Shown piece after piece: positions 35,461 to 48,753 of a stretch of DNA of 64,000 nucleotides. The notes under the pieces are model-generated. The model saw only the letters and a program-made list of their open reading frames with translations. It had not been told where the DNA came from and did not search any database. A program made the position numbers and the translations under genes. Within the stretch, counting starts at the first letter, position 1. Each line of letters opens with the position of its first letter. The DNA is from Tyto alba (taxonomy: Eukaryota > Chordata > Aves > Strigiformes > Tytonidae): assembly GCF_018691265.1 (NCBI RefSeq), contig NW_024881295.1, forward strand, positions 13,684,314-13,748,313, given 5' to 3'.

Positions 35461-37477
35461 CCATTCAAATGGTCACAAACTGATGGAATTATTTGCAGAT
35501 CCAGACCTCCATGTAGCACCCATCAGAGGTGGCAGTGGGGATGATAGGGGAGAGGAGCTCAGCCCAGCTCTGGTTGATGTACGGGACCTACCTCACTTTC
35601 CTCCTGAGAGAGACCAATGCTAGACCAGGAATGCCAGATGCATTTTTCAGCACATTGCAGGAGTGCTGGCTCCTAATACCACCCAACACTTCTCTGCAGC
35701 ATAAGACTCCATTATTTTCTGGTTTGAGAAATATAGTTCAAGACAGAGCAAAAGTAGCAGACTTTAGGTTTGCATGCTGACTGTTCTTCTTGGCCATGTG
35801 TCTGTGGGCACTGGAAAATCACAGTAATACACTTTCATATATGACAAAGAGATCATATAAATATAGGGTTTTTTGCCACTGGTTCATAGCCTTTCTGGCA
35901 TCTAGTTCCAAAAATCAGTGTCTGGAGTCTGACTTTCAGACACTGTATGCCACTTTACATGAATACAGGACAGGTGACACAGCTTTTCCTTTTAATGCTT
36001 AAAAATACATCGTTGCACTAAAATAGTCATTTTTCAACTCCAGCTGAAAATGCCCCTTTGGGGATTCTCAGCGTATGGATAGTTACATTGAAAATCAATT
36101 ATTTTGACATTCAGAGCTTTCTTTTGGAGAGGTTTATTTGCTCTACTAACCATTTTAAGCCTCTGTGGCACCTTCTTACTCACCATAACTGCTGTGCTTA
36201 GTACCTAGCTCATAAGCATTATTTGATTTCAGTACCCTGTACATCGTGTCACCTTTTAAATTAATATAAAATTGCTTCAGCAGTCTCCTTGATGGTGATG
36301 GTGAGTGTATGGCATTAGGGATTCGGGGCACATGATCCCCAACTCCTCTGGAGTCCCTCCTTCCCTCCTGCCCTCTGTGCAGCTGTGGAGGGCTTTTCTC
36401 CCTGAGCCATCAGGCACACACCAGAGGCACTTTCTTCAGCAGTGGTGATAAAATTGGTACACAGCTCAGCTCACAGGTCCACTTCTGATGGAATATGCAA
36501 GGGAAGTTACCTAGGAGAAAAATAAAGAACGAAAATGTTGATCTTGAGAAAGCTTGTTGAATAAGAGCGGTTGTGGACTGTCACTCACAAGACAAAATAC
36601 AGGCCACAGGTTTACTTGCAAGTTGTCATCTTGTACTAATAGGCCATAGAAAATGTCATTGATTGCTTCCTTAGGGAAAGCTCCTTAAGCTGAAGTGGTA
36701 GTAGCTTACTTTGGAAGGGAAAATAATCTCTGATAACAGCTTTATTCTGCAGATGTTATAGCAATGGCATCTTTTGGCTGAAAGTTTCTCCATTGCTCCA
36801 ATTCTGTTATGGACCAAATAAATCTGTTCTTTTAGTTCAGTTAAATATTTTCTACAAAAATTATTTTTTTATTGAAATTTTTGTTATTATTTTAAGGAGA
36901 AGCTTCCATATGGTGAAATCTTTCAGTTTTTAAAGAAAATAAATGAGTACAAAAAATGTTTATAGCCACTTTTGTTGAAATTTATCCTGAAAATAAGAGA
37001 AAACCTCATGTAGACATCAATTTGGATCTTTTATATTCTAAAATTAAAAAAAAATCTTATGAAGTAGAAGCTTACTTAAAAAAACAAATAAGTTTGGGGG
37101 TTTTCTTTTAATGTTTATTATTGAAAATTCTCTTGGAATAAGTGAGGTTTCAATTTACTCCTCCACAAAAGAAGCTGTTGTTCCACAGAGCCACACTCCA
37201 ACTTCAACCTCTAGTGTTCATTTCATCTGTAGATTTTCAAGGCCTCTTGCCTGTAACAGTAAAAATATGGTTAGTTTTTCTAGTCAATGCTAAATTGCTA
37301 CAATGCTCTGAAATTGGTCGGTCTTAGATGCTAAGAAATAATGCATCAAACAGCAGCTATCTCGAGACACCCTGGACAGTCTCTTTTTTCATTCAGGCAG
37401 AGTATCATCAGCAAGAGAAAAATTCAAGCACCTGTTGTGGAAGATACATTTTATATGGCAATTGATACAGTTAAACC

Positions 37478-37494
37478 TTTTTTTTTTTTTTTTT
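37478..37494. repeat. T17 homopolymer
   Basis: Seventeen consecutive T residues between AAACC and CTTGCC. No associated retroposon is recognised. Confidence 0.75.
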
Positions 37495-38907
37495 CTTGCC
37501 AAACTGGTCCAATCATTACAAATATTAAGTCAGTTTCCCCAGAATAATAAACTATTTGAACATTTTTCTAGTTAATTTTTAAATGTTTTACTATGACCTT
37601 CTTCCCTATTGCCCTCACTGCCCTACTTTGGGCTGAAGTTTCTTTAAGACGGGGAAGTTACATCAGCAATTTCACCTATTCTGAAATCACCTCATTCTGC
37701 CCTGATTTATACCCCATGAAATCCTATTTCTCTCAGGAGGGTTCTGCAGAGTATAAGGCTGGGCAGAGTTCGATCCAGAATGTTAAATACTGGAGCATCA
37801 AAGTTATAGGTTTATTGCAATTATTATTGGTCCCCGTTGGTTATTTACTTATGCTGTATCTCAGCTACAGTTAAATTCTATGTTACACGGTATGTGGGGA
37901 GAAATAAAAGTACAAATAGCAACTGAGTGGATTGATTTGGAATTGGCTTGAACCTATTTTTATGCCCCAGGACACTGCAGAAGTAGAGGGATATTCAAGG
38001 TTCACCACAAAGTGGCCTGAGAGTTGGGATTTCTGAGTTGTCCTAAAAGGCTGCACTGTAAACAGAGCTCTGCTGCTGATAAGGGGCTCAGCTTTCTCCA
38101 TCTCAGAGGCTGGGGTGGGACCTTCACAGCTCTCCCTGCTGCGCCTCACTCCCCGATGAAACTCTTCAGAGGGACAAGCACTTCCTCAGTCACTTGGGCA
38201 TCTTCACCAAATCAACACTAACAGTTCTGACTCCTTCAGCACCCCGGTAATGTGTTTCTGAAATCTAAGGGGTAAATCTTGGTCACATTTCAGTTAACTG
38301 TGTAAGGAGAAGGCTTCCATCCTAAATTACCAAGCTTAATCTGTTATATATAACTGGCCTTTCATTAGAGATACCCTCAATCATGCTCCAGAAGTTAAGA
38401 CAGAATTGAGAAACTAAAATCTTACTTAATTATGTACTATTTCCATCCTCAGAATTTTTTTGTAGTGTATGATCCCAATATTTCTACAACTACCATAGGA
38501 ATTCTCCATTATATGATTCAAAGATGTTCATAACAGACACATACATCACTTCTGAACTCAGGTGTCTAACCAAACATCTAAAATCAAATGTTCACATGTC
38601 AAAGAGATATTTTGTAAAGATGGACTAAAATAAAATTTATAATAAAATAAATTTAAAGAAAAAGAACTCCCCAGACAACAGTATGATTACCACTGTCCCT
38701 AAAGTCCAGGGGATTTTACATTTCAAGCTTCATAGAGTTTTCCCTCAGCAGTATATGGACTGACTGAGATGGTCTAACCCTGATATGTGTGCCACAGACA
38801 CAGAATGAACTTCAGAGGGACAAATACAATAATATAATATAGATCACTCTTTCTGCTGAACTAACTTAGAGCTTATCACCGTTATAGGAAATCTATTAAT
38901 ATGCAAT

Positions 38908-38941
38908 GAAATTTAAAATTTAAAACTTTAAAATTTAAAAT
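38908..38941. repeat. TTTAAAA tandem/inverted array
   Basis: Short units of ATTTAAAA repeat four times around a central CTTT, giving a sequence that is both tandem and nearly self-complementary. It is pure low-complexity A/T apart from one C. Confidence 0.65.
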
Positions 38942-39519
38942 GAAAAAACAACCCAGAGTCCTTTAGGGTAGCCACATATCTTACATCAAATGGCTGCCCA
39001 ATATGTTCCCTTCTAAAATTTCTCACTGGATATGTGGGCCTTTGACATAATAAAAAATGTGTATGCCATGTATTTTCTTTCTTATAAAGCCTTAATTTTT
39101 TAAATCAAACAACTGGAGTTAAGAAGAATCAAATCTTTTTTTTCTTTCTCTATGAAAAATCAGCTGTTTCAAAAGTTAAAAAATAAATGCATTTTACAGT
39201 CAGTTCTAGAGTAATGAGTTCTCAGGGAAGGAAATTTCTAATTGAGTGTGAGAAGATCCCAGTTATATTACTTTATGCAAGGCTCCTCAGTTTGGCCCAC
39301 TCTATCATGAATTTATGATTACCAAAAACTAACTTTCTAATTTAACAGTCAGATTTGCTTGTCATAATAAATAGCAAACAGAATGACACGGTAAATGTTT
39401 TTTCTCATAGATATTACTAACCAGCTTCTCAAGACTCTTCTGCTGGTCGACAAAACAGTCTTCTCTTTGTTATTACACTCACTAGTCAGGATCTAGTCTG
39501 CCTCACAACAGTCAGCTGC

Positions 39520-39800
39520 CGTTGTAACAAGTTACAGGAAAATTATAATGCTTCCTAAGCATTTCCACAGAAACAAATTTCATGTGTGTGGGGGTGGACG
39601 GTAGGAGGAGAATAACCTTGGGAAAACCACAATTATAAACAGCTGCAGCATGCATTAAATGTAATTATGATTGATTCCTATAAATAATTCTTTGTGTAAA
39701 TTTCCACTTAAGCTGGATTTGCTGTTCGGGTGCAATGGACATTTCTGCATTAAGTGATTATGTCTTTTTACTATTATTAAAAATACAGATTCTTTTCACT
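39520..39800. promoter_or_regulatory. Candidate conserved enhancer-like element
   Basis: This is the strongest such candidate in the window. It combines CAGCTG (39640-39645, E-box) inside AAACAGCTGCAGCATGC, ATTAAATGTAATTATGATTG (homeodomain and PBX/HOX-like TGATTGAT), CTATAAATAA (39678-39687, an exact MEF2-type word) and TTCTTTGTG (SOX-like), all within 60 bp, followed by CATTAAGTGATTATG (NKX-like). It shows no repeat signature. A regulatory role is inferred from motif packing; cross-species conservation is untested. Confidence 0.35.
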
Positions 39801-40091
39801 TGGGAGAGGAGATGGGGAAAGAAGACTTATTGTACCAGCATGAACTGCTGAAAATCTGGACTCTCACAATTAATGGTTTAACAGCCTGGATGCGATGAAG
39901 TCGTTTGTGCCTGAACTACAAAGAAGGATTAAAATGAAAAAGAGTTCATCATCCGAAGTTATTGTCAGCAAAACCTCATAATACTATTTCAACAAGATAA
40001 TAAACATATAATGATAGATAGCATCTGATCAACCACTATGGAACAGCTGACTATATTAATAGGACTTGACATTTGTTCTGTTTAATGGAGA

Positions 40092-40106
40092 AGGTGCTGA
40101 GCACCT
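40092..40106. repeat. AGGTGCT palindrome, ancient repeat core
   Basis: AGGTGCT and AGCACCT are exact reverse complements around one G. The same GTGCTGAGCACC core occurs in the arms of the ancient palindromic repeat seen near 27220, so this may be a remnant of that family. It is short enough to be chance. Confidence 0.35.
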
Positions 40107-41087
40107 AGGTTTCTACTATGCTAATTGCTTGGTCATTTGAAAAAGAAATCAATACAATACAGCCCTCATAGGAGAAAATCTTGACTGATTCTTTACACTT
40201 CCTACAGCAAAAATACAACTAAATCATGATCATTAATTCATTTCACTAATTCAACACTTAAAATTTCATTAATTTTCATATGAGATTTTACAACTGTATT
40301 GCATGAATGTACAGTAGTGGTAATGACAGGAAAGATCATATAAAATGACTGGGAGAAGGATGAAGGTTTCCTTTGGAAGCTTTATGTATCACATTCGTGA
40401 TCCCTCTGAAATTAATTACAGCTAGCCATTTATTTCAGTGAGATAAGACAAGGGCTGTTGTATAGGTCTTGGTACATCTATGTGCTCTCAGTTCTCATTG
40501 TATGTGTGGGAGCTACTAAGAGCTGCTCAGCACTTTGAAAAAAAAGATCTTAAAGCAACTGTATTACTGCAACTGCTACACTCCTCTGCTGCAGCTGACC
40601 CTCCACTGGAACAGGAGGATATAGCCTCATATTCAGTTGGGTATTTAGTCAAGCTCTTAATCATATTTACAACCACTTCTTTTTTAAATATCGTAGAAGC
40701 CAATGGCACATGCTAAAAGTTAAGCAACTACTTAGCTAATATGATGGTCCAAGGTTATCTTTCTATTCCATGTACCTCATCAGTGTGGGTTTTAATTTAG
40801 ACTTTATTTCCAGCTGGGTTAGATCCTTAGATTTTTGAATGGACTATACAGATACTGCAATGCATATCAACATTTGTAAGAGAAAACTGGAAACATAGGA
40901 ACCTGCTTTTCTCATAGATATCTCTAAAGGAGTTCATGTTTTAATCTTTTTCACTTTGTTGACATCTTTCACTGTGCTTTTTTCCCGTACATCTGCAGAG
41001 CACTTTATTAGCTAACCAAGCATTTGCTGTATGCAGTAGGGATGGGATAACCATGCCAGAGGTTAATATCTGCCAGCTTAAAAATGT

Positions 41088-41172
41088 CACTCAGGTGGTT
41101 TGTCCAAATTCACACCATTAGTGTCAAAGGCTGAACTGAATTCAGAGTTGTGCTCTGCTTGTGCTTTAACAT
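41088..41172 (-). mobile_element. MIR-like / tRNA-SINE fragment
   Basis: On the + strand, TCAGGTGGTTTGTCCAAATT then CACACCATTAGTGTCAAAGG then CTGAACTGAATTCAGAGTTG and TGTGCTTTAAC follows the layout of a reverse-oriented MIR-type (CORE) SINE, whose complement has CTTGCCCAAGGTCACAC, AGTGGCAGAGC and GAACCCAGG words in the same order and spacing. It is heavily diverged, and the remainder of the SINE is not visible. Confidence 0.5.
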
Positions 41173-42335
41173 GGAGAAATGTTTCCTTAAGAAAAGGCTG
41201 TCCAGAGTGCCTTCAAAGCAGAGTTGAAACACTGCACAGGTTTTTTTAGTATTAGATGCTTTTTTCCATTTCCACCTCCTCTGCATGGCTGTGTGATTAG
41301 CTTAATTTAAAATAAAACCTTGCTTTCTTTCCCCATATAATTTTGGTGCAACTACAAATGAAACAGTTTGCACCTGACAAGAATTAGGTTAATTTTACAG
41401 ACTTTTGTGGGAATTGTTGGTAGTTCAGAAGCTTTAAGCTCTGCATGGAAGAAAAAAGCATTATGTGCTCCAAAGTTATAGTAAATTTATATGAAAAGCT
41501 CTGCTGCTGTTCAGGTTGCATTTAGTACATAACATATAGAAATGTTGTTAAGACTCCACAGAATACCAATGATTTGCTTGCATGATTTTCAAACAAAAAA
41601 ATAAAGCTAACGCATGTTTAACCCCCTCAGGATAATTTTTTAAGCCATGCCTCTAAAACTGCATCACAATATTTTGTGAATACTGTTTTGCACACTTGAC
41701 CTCCTTTTAGGTATAGAAATCAGGTGAAATACAACAGATAGAGACTCAGAAGCTCTATTTATCCTTTTGACCATAAAGACATTCCTTTATCATTCTTTTC
41801 CCTTATGACTGGATGGAAAGAGCTTTTTTTAAAGCCTTCATCACCCTTTAAGTAAATATGCAAAAAAACCTCCCAATCAACAGGGGCTGTATATTTTCTG
41901 AAAAAAAAAAAAAAAATCCTTACATCAATCAAGTAAATATACATTAGCAAGAATGAAACACATTAAGACTCATTTTCCTTTTTCATGTGCCAGGTTGCTT
42001 CTTTTGTACTATATATCAGAATGAAAGTAATTCACCTCTCAAAACAAAATATTAAAGAACAAAATATGACTGTGATGCACTTCTGCAGAATACAGTCAAA
42101 TTTCCATAAAATGTCTGCAGGGTTTTGCACATTAAAATTTCTCTTACTAAAAATGTTTATGGAAATAGGTCATTATGCACATTACTAATAGAGAGCAATT
42201 TGTTGCTTTTAAAGGAGCTTTTATACTAGAAGTTGTGAATAAACACATTTATCAGACATCCTAAATATAAACAATGTATATACTGGCAAGCATAGTACTC
42301 CTCACATCCTCAGTAGATATGGATTAAAGAAGTTG

Positions 42336-42385
42336 CTCATTCGGGCCCCGTTCTGCTAACATGAAGCCCAGAGGAATTTTTTGAC
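42336..42385. repeat. Decayed ancient repeat end
   Basis: CGGGCCCCGTTCTGCTAACA followed by TGAAGCCCAGAGG resembles the GGGCCnGATTCTGCT...TGAAGTCAATGG-type end of the palindromic ancient repeat. Support is limited to these words. Confidence 0.3.
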
Positions 42386-45300
42386 TGCTTTTATTACGTT
42401 GATAGGAGGTGAATGACATCTCAGCTGTGGAAATGAGCTAATGGATGGTGCCACTGAATGCAATGCCTCAACACGGTTTGGCCAGTGCCAATAAGGCTCT
42501 CCCTGTGTTTAGTGAAAGTGAGAGGAAAGGTAGGGATGTTCAAGTAGACCTCTCCCCTGCAGCTAGAGCTGCAGAGTCCAGTCAAGCAAGCCCAGCCTCT
42601 CAAAAGGCATCCTCAATCCGTGGAAAGCCACCTTGTACAGTGCAAAGCAGATTTTCATATCAATGGTAGCAAATTGTGCCAGTATGGTATCAGAACTAGG
42701 TTTGAAACAATATATATATGCCATTATCAGCACTTAGAAACAATAGAAAAATGATAACTGCTATTGTAATTTTACTTGACTTCTGAGGAACAAAGAGATA
42801 CAGCTAGGTAATTACACTGTGTAGGTTATGATAGTACAAGAAGCAACAAGATACTCACTGAGGAACATCTTACAATGTATTTACATAGTAGCCAGCACCA
42901 ATTCTCTTAAAAATCCCATTTAAACAACAGATTAGATCACCTAGAAAGTGCAAATGAACTGAGCTGTTTTAGGAAATATGTTGATTCCTGTGGTCCCTTG
43001 CTTGGTTGTCAGTAAAAGTGAAGAAAATGTAAAACATCTATCCAATTATTTCAGTTAATATACAAGCATTAGGCATTCAAATTCCTAATTAAGAGACAAC
43101 ATGCCCTGTCAGGCATCTGCATGGGCTATTGAACATTGCCTAGACTGTTCCATAATTATCCCAGCTTAATAGCTCTAAAAATGTAAGCAATGTGCATCCA
43201 TTGAGGAAATGCACTGCTTATCACATGAGGAGGAACAGCACACAGAACATGCTCTGCTACCACGTATTCATGCTGCAGGTTTTTAGTGGAACATAGTTTA
43301 ATTAACAGTGGGCAGCCTCAGATTAGTAGCTGGCTTCTGTTGGTGAGGAGGAAATGTAACTCACATATCAAAATATAACTCCATGACCAGATTTAAACAC
43401 ATAAAACTCAACTTCTTGAAATGCTCAATTTCAGACTGCAGCGTTGGTTAGGCACCAAAAGAGAAGAGATAGCATGTACAAAAATATATATTTGTACTGA
43501 TTTCAGCATGCTATTTTTCAAGCCTCATTTGTCAAAATCCTCCATCTCCCAGCCCCTCCTCACCAAAATAAAAAAAAATAATTCAGCATCCTCTAGGACA
43601 GTCATGTTGTCAAGGAAACAGATTTTTGCCATCTTCTATGATTTGCATTGTCAGTAAATTTGCTACAATTTCCTTCTTTTCGAGCCTGATGCCCATGTTC
43701 AAGAGCTGACCAACATTGTCTTGAATGCTGCAGCCATAATATCAAGATGTCTACTCTTTCATACTCTCTGGCAAGGCTGGGCAAATCATGGGTGCACTTT
43801 CTGATGAAAAGAATTCAAGGAACACCGAAATTAAATATTTCAGCTATTTTAAATAGATTTCTTCTGCCCTTTAACCAATAGGTTGTCTTGGAAAATAATA
43901 CAAAATGTTTTAAAAGCTTCATGTCCCTTTCTCTCTCTCCTTTTTCTCTTTGCTTCTAATAGAATAAAAGGGGAAAAAGCAAAATCAAAGAAAGACCATT
44001 TCAAAAAGATAGTGAAAATGTGAAGAAATTTGTAAAATAACTGAAAATCTGCAAACAAAATAAAATTTTTCATCAATGTTTTTATTTTAGATAAAATACT
44101 AGTTCTAAGTTAAAAATTTAACTGTCTCTGGCCAACTTTACTGTTAAGATACCTGTACATGCATATTGTATGGGATACAGCTTCTTCAAATCTGTTTTCT
44201 TCCACTGGGCACAAAACTATAATGTGTAAATTTGGCAGCCTTGGGATATTTCATGCAACAGAGTGAGGAAGCTACCCCTCAACATTTCTCTTGAGACTAC
44301 CAGGAAGAGTTGAAGCACTTCTCTGGTTTCCCTGTAGACTTGCATCATATAAATAAACAACATGAATAAATATATCTTCTTAACTGGGATAGATCCAGCA
44401 GAGTTGAGTTGATATAACTGGTTTTAGATGGATTGTTTTTTCTTTCTCATCTCATGGTAGGCATAATTGCCATAGAATCCAATTATGAGCTTCCATCTCT
44501 TTAAAGAGTTTTACTGTAACGTCTCATGTATATTTTGCTAAAACTTAGTGTGAGAAAACTTTTCTTCTCTGTTCTTCTAAACAGGAATAAATATGATTAA
44601 AAAAAAAAAAAATATTCAGATGTTCTTTCCTGACCCTGGATATATAAAACTAGAATTCTGTGGGCCGTATCAGAATATAGTAGGCCTCAGCTGTGTATTT
44701 ACTAGTCTGGAATTTGACACCATAATGGGTATTAAATATGCACACTCTTTTCTTCACTGAATATGTAAACTTTTTATTAATTAAATAGGAAAATAATTAT
44801 CCATTTGCAGGTTCCAAAGGAATGTCAATCCAAATGATAGAATTGATAGTATTTATTTTGGCTAAATTTATCTTGTCAAAAAATATAGGGTTTTTTTCAA
44901 AATCATAATTATCTACATAATATTATTTAATGTTTTAATGAAATGCAACAATGAACTCTAAACAAATTAAAATTTTATATTGAAAGACTATTTTTAGATA
45001 TCAAATACTTTTTATTTCCTTTCCCTTTCTGGTACAAAAGTTAAAGGTCTTTTTTTTTTTTTTTGGCTCAAATTAGAAAAAAAATATTGTCAATTTTCAA
45101 CAGAACAAAAATTCTTGTTCCTTATGAGATCACAGTATAAATAAGACACTTAACAATACAGGTGTTTACAATATTAAGCCATTACTTCTGTGAAGAAAGG
45201 TAACCTTGCAGATTAAGCTCCATAATGAAACACATTTTCAAATATTGCAGTGAGTGAAGAAGGTTTGTGCATCTCTTGCACTTGAAAATCTCTCCCAGCC

Positions 45301-45648
45301 TGTGTAAATGACTGAAAAGTGAATTGGAATAAATCTATGGATTGTTGATTTTTCGCTTCTGTGAAATGGCATTATGGGCAATACTATGCATTTGATCCCT
45401 TTAACTTCTGCACCATAAGGAGACTGGAGATCTGTGGAGGGATGAGGCAGCATACTCCCTTGACACAGGACTGCTGGGTTGCAGACCTGGGCTTGCTTCA
45501 GGGAAGTCTCAGGACCTTCACCATTTGAGCTGCAAGACAAGTGGGCTGCACTTTAATTGCTTGTTAATATTGAGTACAATGTTAATTACTCCCATGGTAA
45601 AAATCTTGTGATATTTTGAAGCCTTCTTTGTCATTTTTTTCTTTTCAG

Positions 45649-45837
45649 GTTTGTGGTGGAAAGGCTGCCTCTCTCCCCTTGGAGAATTTACCAGGAAAAA
45701 CTAGAGCATGCCAGGGATGCCTGGTTGAAAGCTTTGTGCATTTTTTCCCCATAGGCTCATATGAGGCAGAAGGGGAGGTAAAATTTGGAGCTATGTGCAG
45801 TGTACAACCTTTTGGATGTATACCTTTGGCTGCAGAA
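45649..45837 (+). other. Candidate unannotated exon (speculative)
   Basis: A strong acceptor (TCATTTTTTTCTTTTCAG, ending 45648) precedes an open 189-base segment that ends at AA|GTGAGTAAC, a good donor at 45838. The segment is exactly 63 codons and open in the acceptor phase, reading VCGGKAASLPLENLPGKTRA onward. I do not recognise the peptide; it has no low-complexity bias and several cysteines. The open frame continues past the donor to 45933. The opposite strand is also open over most of it, which weakens the coding argument. It could be a lncRNA exon or chance. Confidence 0.15.
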
Positions 45838-46389
45838 GTGAGTAACTCTGAACTCAAAGGCCAAAAGCAGCCAGGGTGCCCAGTCTTTCCTGTTGTGTGG
45901 AAGACAGGGCTACACACTTACTCCACTTTTTAAACACATATATTTAGTTTGGGTTGCTTTTGCAAGCCATTACATTATTTTCCTTCTCAGGCCCCAACCT
46001 TTGAGAAACCCATTTCTTCTGGATTGCTAAAGCATAAATTCTCAAAATGACTCAGAGCAGCCAGCTCCCAAGAGACAGCTAGAAACATCTGCTTCCTGCA
46101 GCTGGAAAAATTTTCAGTGCCAGTCCCGACCTTGATCTAATAAAGCACTTATGTTCATGAATAGCCAGTTGATTTCCATAGGAAAGTTTATGCATTTGGG
46201 TGCCTCACCGCATTAGGTCCTATGGTAAATATTACAATAACAGACTCTTATTGTAGGTAAATAGGTATTACAGTCTTGTGTCCTTCAGAGACTTACATAT
46301 GTGAGTAGTACAATTCATATGAGGTTTATAGATTCATCAAATTTGGCTAAGTATTTCTTTCTATGACTCTCTTTCAGGCTGTTATTTTT

Positions 46390-46432
46390 GGTTTTGTTTT
46401 GTTTTACTTTGTTTTGCTTTGTTTTGTTTTTT
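46390..46432. repeat. GTTTT microsatellite
   Basis: Imperfect GTTTT/GCTTT units repeat for about 43 bp. Another related GTTT array lies 225 bp to the right. Confidence 0.85.
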
Positions 46433-46656
46433 ACCTCTGAGAGAGATTATTTACAAATAAAAAGGCAAAAACCATATATGGTATATGGGTAACTTCAAAA
46501 TGACAGATGAGAACTCTGTTTAAATGAGGGTCCACTGAGAGCAGCTAAATTTATTATAAAAATGAAGAATTGCGGGGAATATGTAAGCACTAGATTTCAC
46601 CCCACTGTTGCCTCAGACAAAATACGTACTGTCAGGCAAAAAGAAAGTTTTGTTGT

Positions 46657-46679
46657 TTTGTTTGTTTGTTTGTTTGTTC
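46657..46679. repeat. GTTT microsatellite
   Basis: About five GTTT units following TTTTGTTGTTTT. Simple repeat. Confidence 0.8.
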
Positions 46680-48605
46680 TATTAGATCATTCAAAATATT
46701 ATTTGCTCAGTAAACTTAGTCATATAAAGATCCCATGGGAAGCTCAAAACTTTCCAAAAATCAAGAATAAGAGAACTGTAAAATAGTTATTAACAGGCAA
46801 GGGAACTCATTATATTTTGTATTAAAGAAGTTTTTAAACTAAGTTACATTAAAAGAGTGTTTACCTGGACTGCTGTTGAGAAGTACAGAGTCTATCTTGT
46901 TAAGTATTCACACTTACTGACTCATTGTTTATAATTTCGGGTGCTCTTAAGACAAGAGGTATTTTTTACAGTAAGTAATTCTGTTATGAAACAGAAAAGT
47001 ATAAATCAATTTATTAAAGATCATCTCCATATATAGCTCTGAAAAAGACCTCAGGAAAAAAAGTATAAGGCTGCTGTAATTTGTACTTTGGGAAAGCATA
47101 TATAAAGTACCTTCAGGCACCATAAATTTAGAAGGCTTACCAGAAAACATTAATAACTTTCCTAGCACAAAAGGCAAAACACCCCACCCCACCCACTAGA
47201 CAGTTTCTATACACCATACTTCCCAAAATGCCTGTGCTTCTGGTAACCATAGAGTTTATGTTAATATTTGTTAAAAATGTTGGAAAAGTATGAAGTAGTT
47301 TACTTTTTTTAAGTGCTGTAGGTGCTAGCCAATAAAACAAGACTGCAGTGGTACCTCCATATCTTCTTCATATCTTCATACATTCTACCTCATTGTCCTA
47401 CACAAAAAAAAGCAAATTGCTTAAATGTTTTGCTAAGACCTACTCACCTGTTAGGTGTTTCAATTAATTTAGTTGATATAGAACCTTCATAATCAAATGT
47501 ATCTTCATATTCCTATAGATTGTTGATTACAACTCATTTCTCATACTAGACACCCCTGAAAAAAGAGCTCTATGTGGATGCATCTCTCACAAGCCAGGTA
47601 CAGCTAAAAACTGAGCTACTTACTTGATGACCCTTATCAAGCCCATTTTTGGGTATAACATAAAATAATACATTTATTTGTCTTTCAAGTAAAGGTATTT
47701 TATATGCTGCCTCATATTATTTTGCATATGATCTTTTAGGTGTGTACCATTATCATTTTGCAAAGTACATTGTAGCATATTGGTACATCGATACAGACTC
47801 TGAGTCTCATTTTGGGAAGACTCAGCAGTCTAGTGGTGGTCATCATGGTATTCATGAGGGTATGATGAGGTTCCTCACATTGTTCCCCCTTGCTGATGAC
47901 AGAAAATAACGTTGTCCGGGTATTTCCTGTCCTCAGTTGAAAAAGATCAAGACTAGAAGAAGAGGATGGGGATCTAGGAAGAAAATCTGATAGTTCCTCT
48001 CTGCCCCTTCAGCTCAGGCCTTAAGTACCTGATGTTCTCTAAGAGTGACAACCACACCACTAAATTACTTATCCTTTGTGTAAGGTTGAAAAGGCTTTTG
48101 CCTCAGAGATATGGAAAAAATCATGATATTTCCATTGTAGTCTAGTTCGTTTGTCTTATTATATACTGGTGAGATGTCTTGAAGCTGTCACTTAAGTCTA
48201 CAGGTGCACTTTTTTCAAATTCTGTGGCCTCATCCTATCTCAATGTGTTCATGACTAGTTACCCAAGCCAAATTCATTGTAGCTCTCAAGCCCGTTAGTA
48301 ATTTTTCTTTATTTAATTATCAAATGCAACAAACTTTGAATTAGGTATTTTCTATGTGACAAATTAAAGTGAGGGTACTACAGATTTATAATCAGCCCTA
48401 CCATTCATTTCTGTCTGTGTCCTGGTTTGGGCTGGAATAGAGTTCATGCTCGTTTTGGTAGCTGGAGGAGTGCTGATGCACACTGAGATTCCAGGGGCTC
48501 TCCAGCTCCACATGCCCTTGCCTGGGGGCGGGGGGTGTGGGGAGCACAGCTGGAGTGCTGGGCAGGGATTGGCCGATATTCCATGTCATGTGATAATGTG
48601 CTCAC

Positions 48606-48613
48606 TATATAAA
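48606..48613 (+). promoter_or_regulatory. TATA box of solo LTR
   Basis: TATATAAA sits about 188 bases into the LTR, downstream of ATTGGCCGAT, at the position equivalent to the 24-kb copy. It is intact, so the LTR could in principle start rightward transcription. Confidence 0.65.
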
Positions 48614-48753
48614 GGAGGGAGTGAGCCAGGAGGTGTGCTCTCACTTCTGGGAGTGTTGCTGTGCTGTCTTTGTGTTGAGGAGCAGCCGTGGTAAGCAGCT
48701 GTATTGTACATTACCTGTTGATACTGCTGTCATCATATTATTCTATTACTGTT

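Larger units (their letters stand above)
33445..39519. other. Non-coding DNA with scattered minor features
   Basis: No gene is recognised; the longest open frame is 102 codons (34991-35299) with no family resemblance. The stretch holds a degenerate CA-rich patch (33675-33715), an enhancer-like candidate (34655-34890), a hairpin (35423-35460), a T17 tract (37478-37494) and an AT tandem (38908-38941), listed separately. Confidence 0.6.
39801..48417. other. Non-coding DNA with old repeat scraps
   Basis: No gene is recognised. It contains a palindrome (40092-40106), a MIR-like fragment (41088-41172), a decayed GGGCCC-type repeat end (42336-42385), a candidate exon (45649-45837) and TTTTG/TTTG microsatellites (46390-46432, 46657-46679). 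Homopolymers include A16 (41901-41916) and a T14-15 run ending at 45064. The long minus-strand open frames are not convincing. Confidence 0.6.

Noticed and set aside
37755..37785. B-box-like AGAGTTCGATCC, considered as a tRNA gene or SINE head
   Set aside because: No A-box at proper distance, no acceptor stem pairing and no tail.
45645..45917. 90-codon minus-strand open frame
   Set aside because: It is the antisense shadow of the candidate exon region, with no splice or family support.
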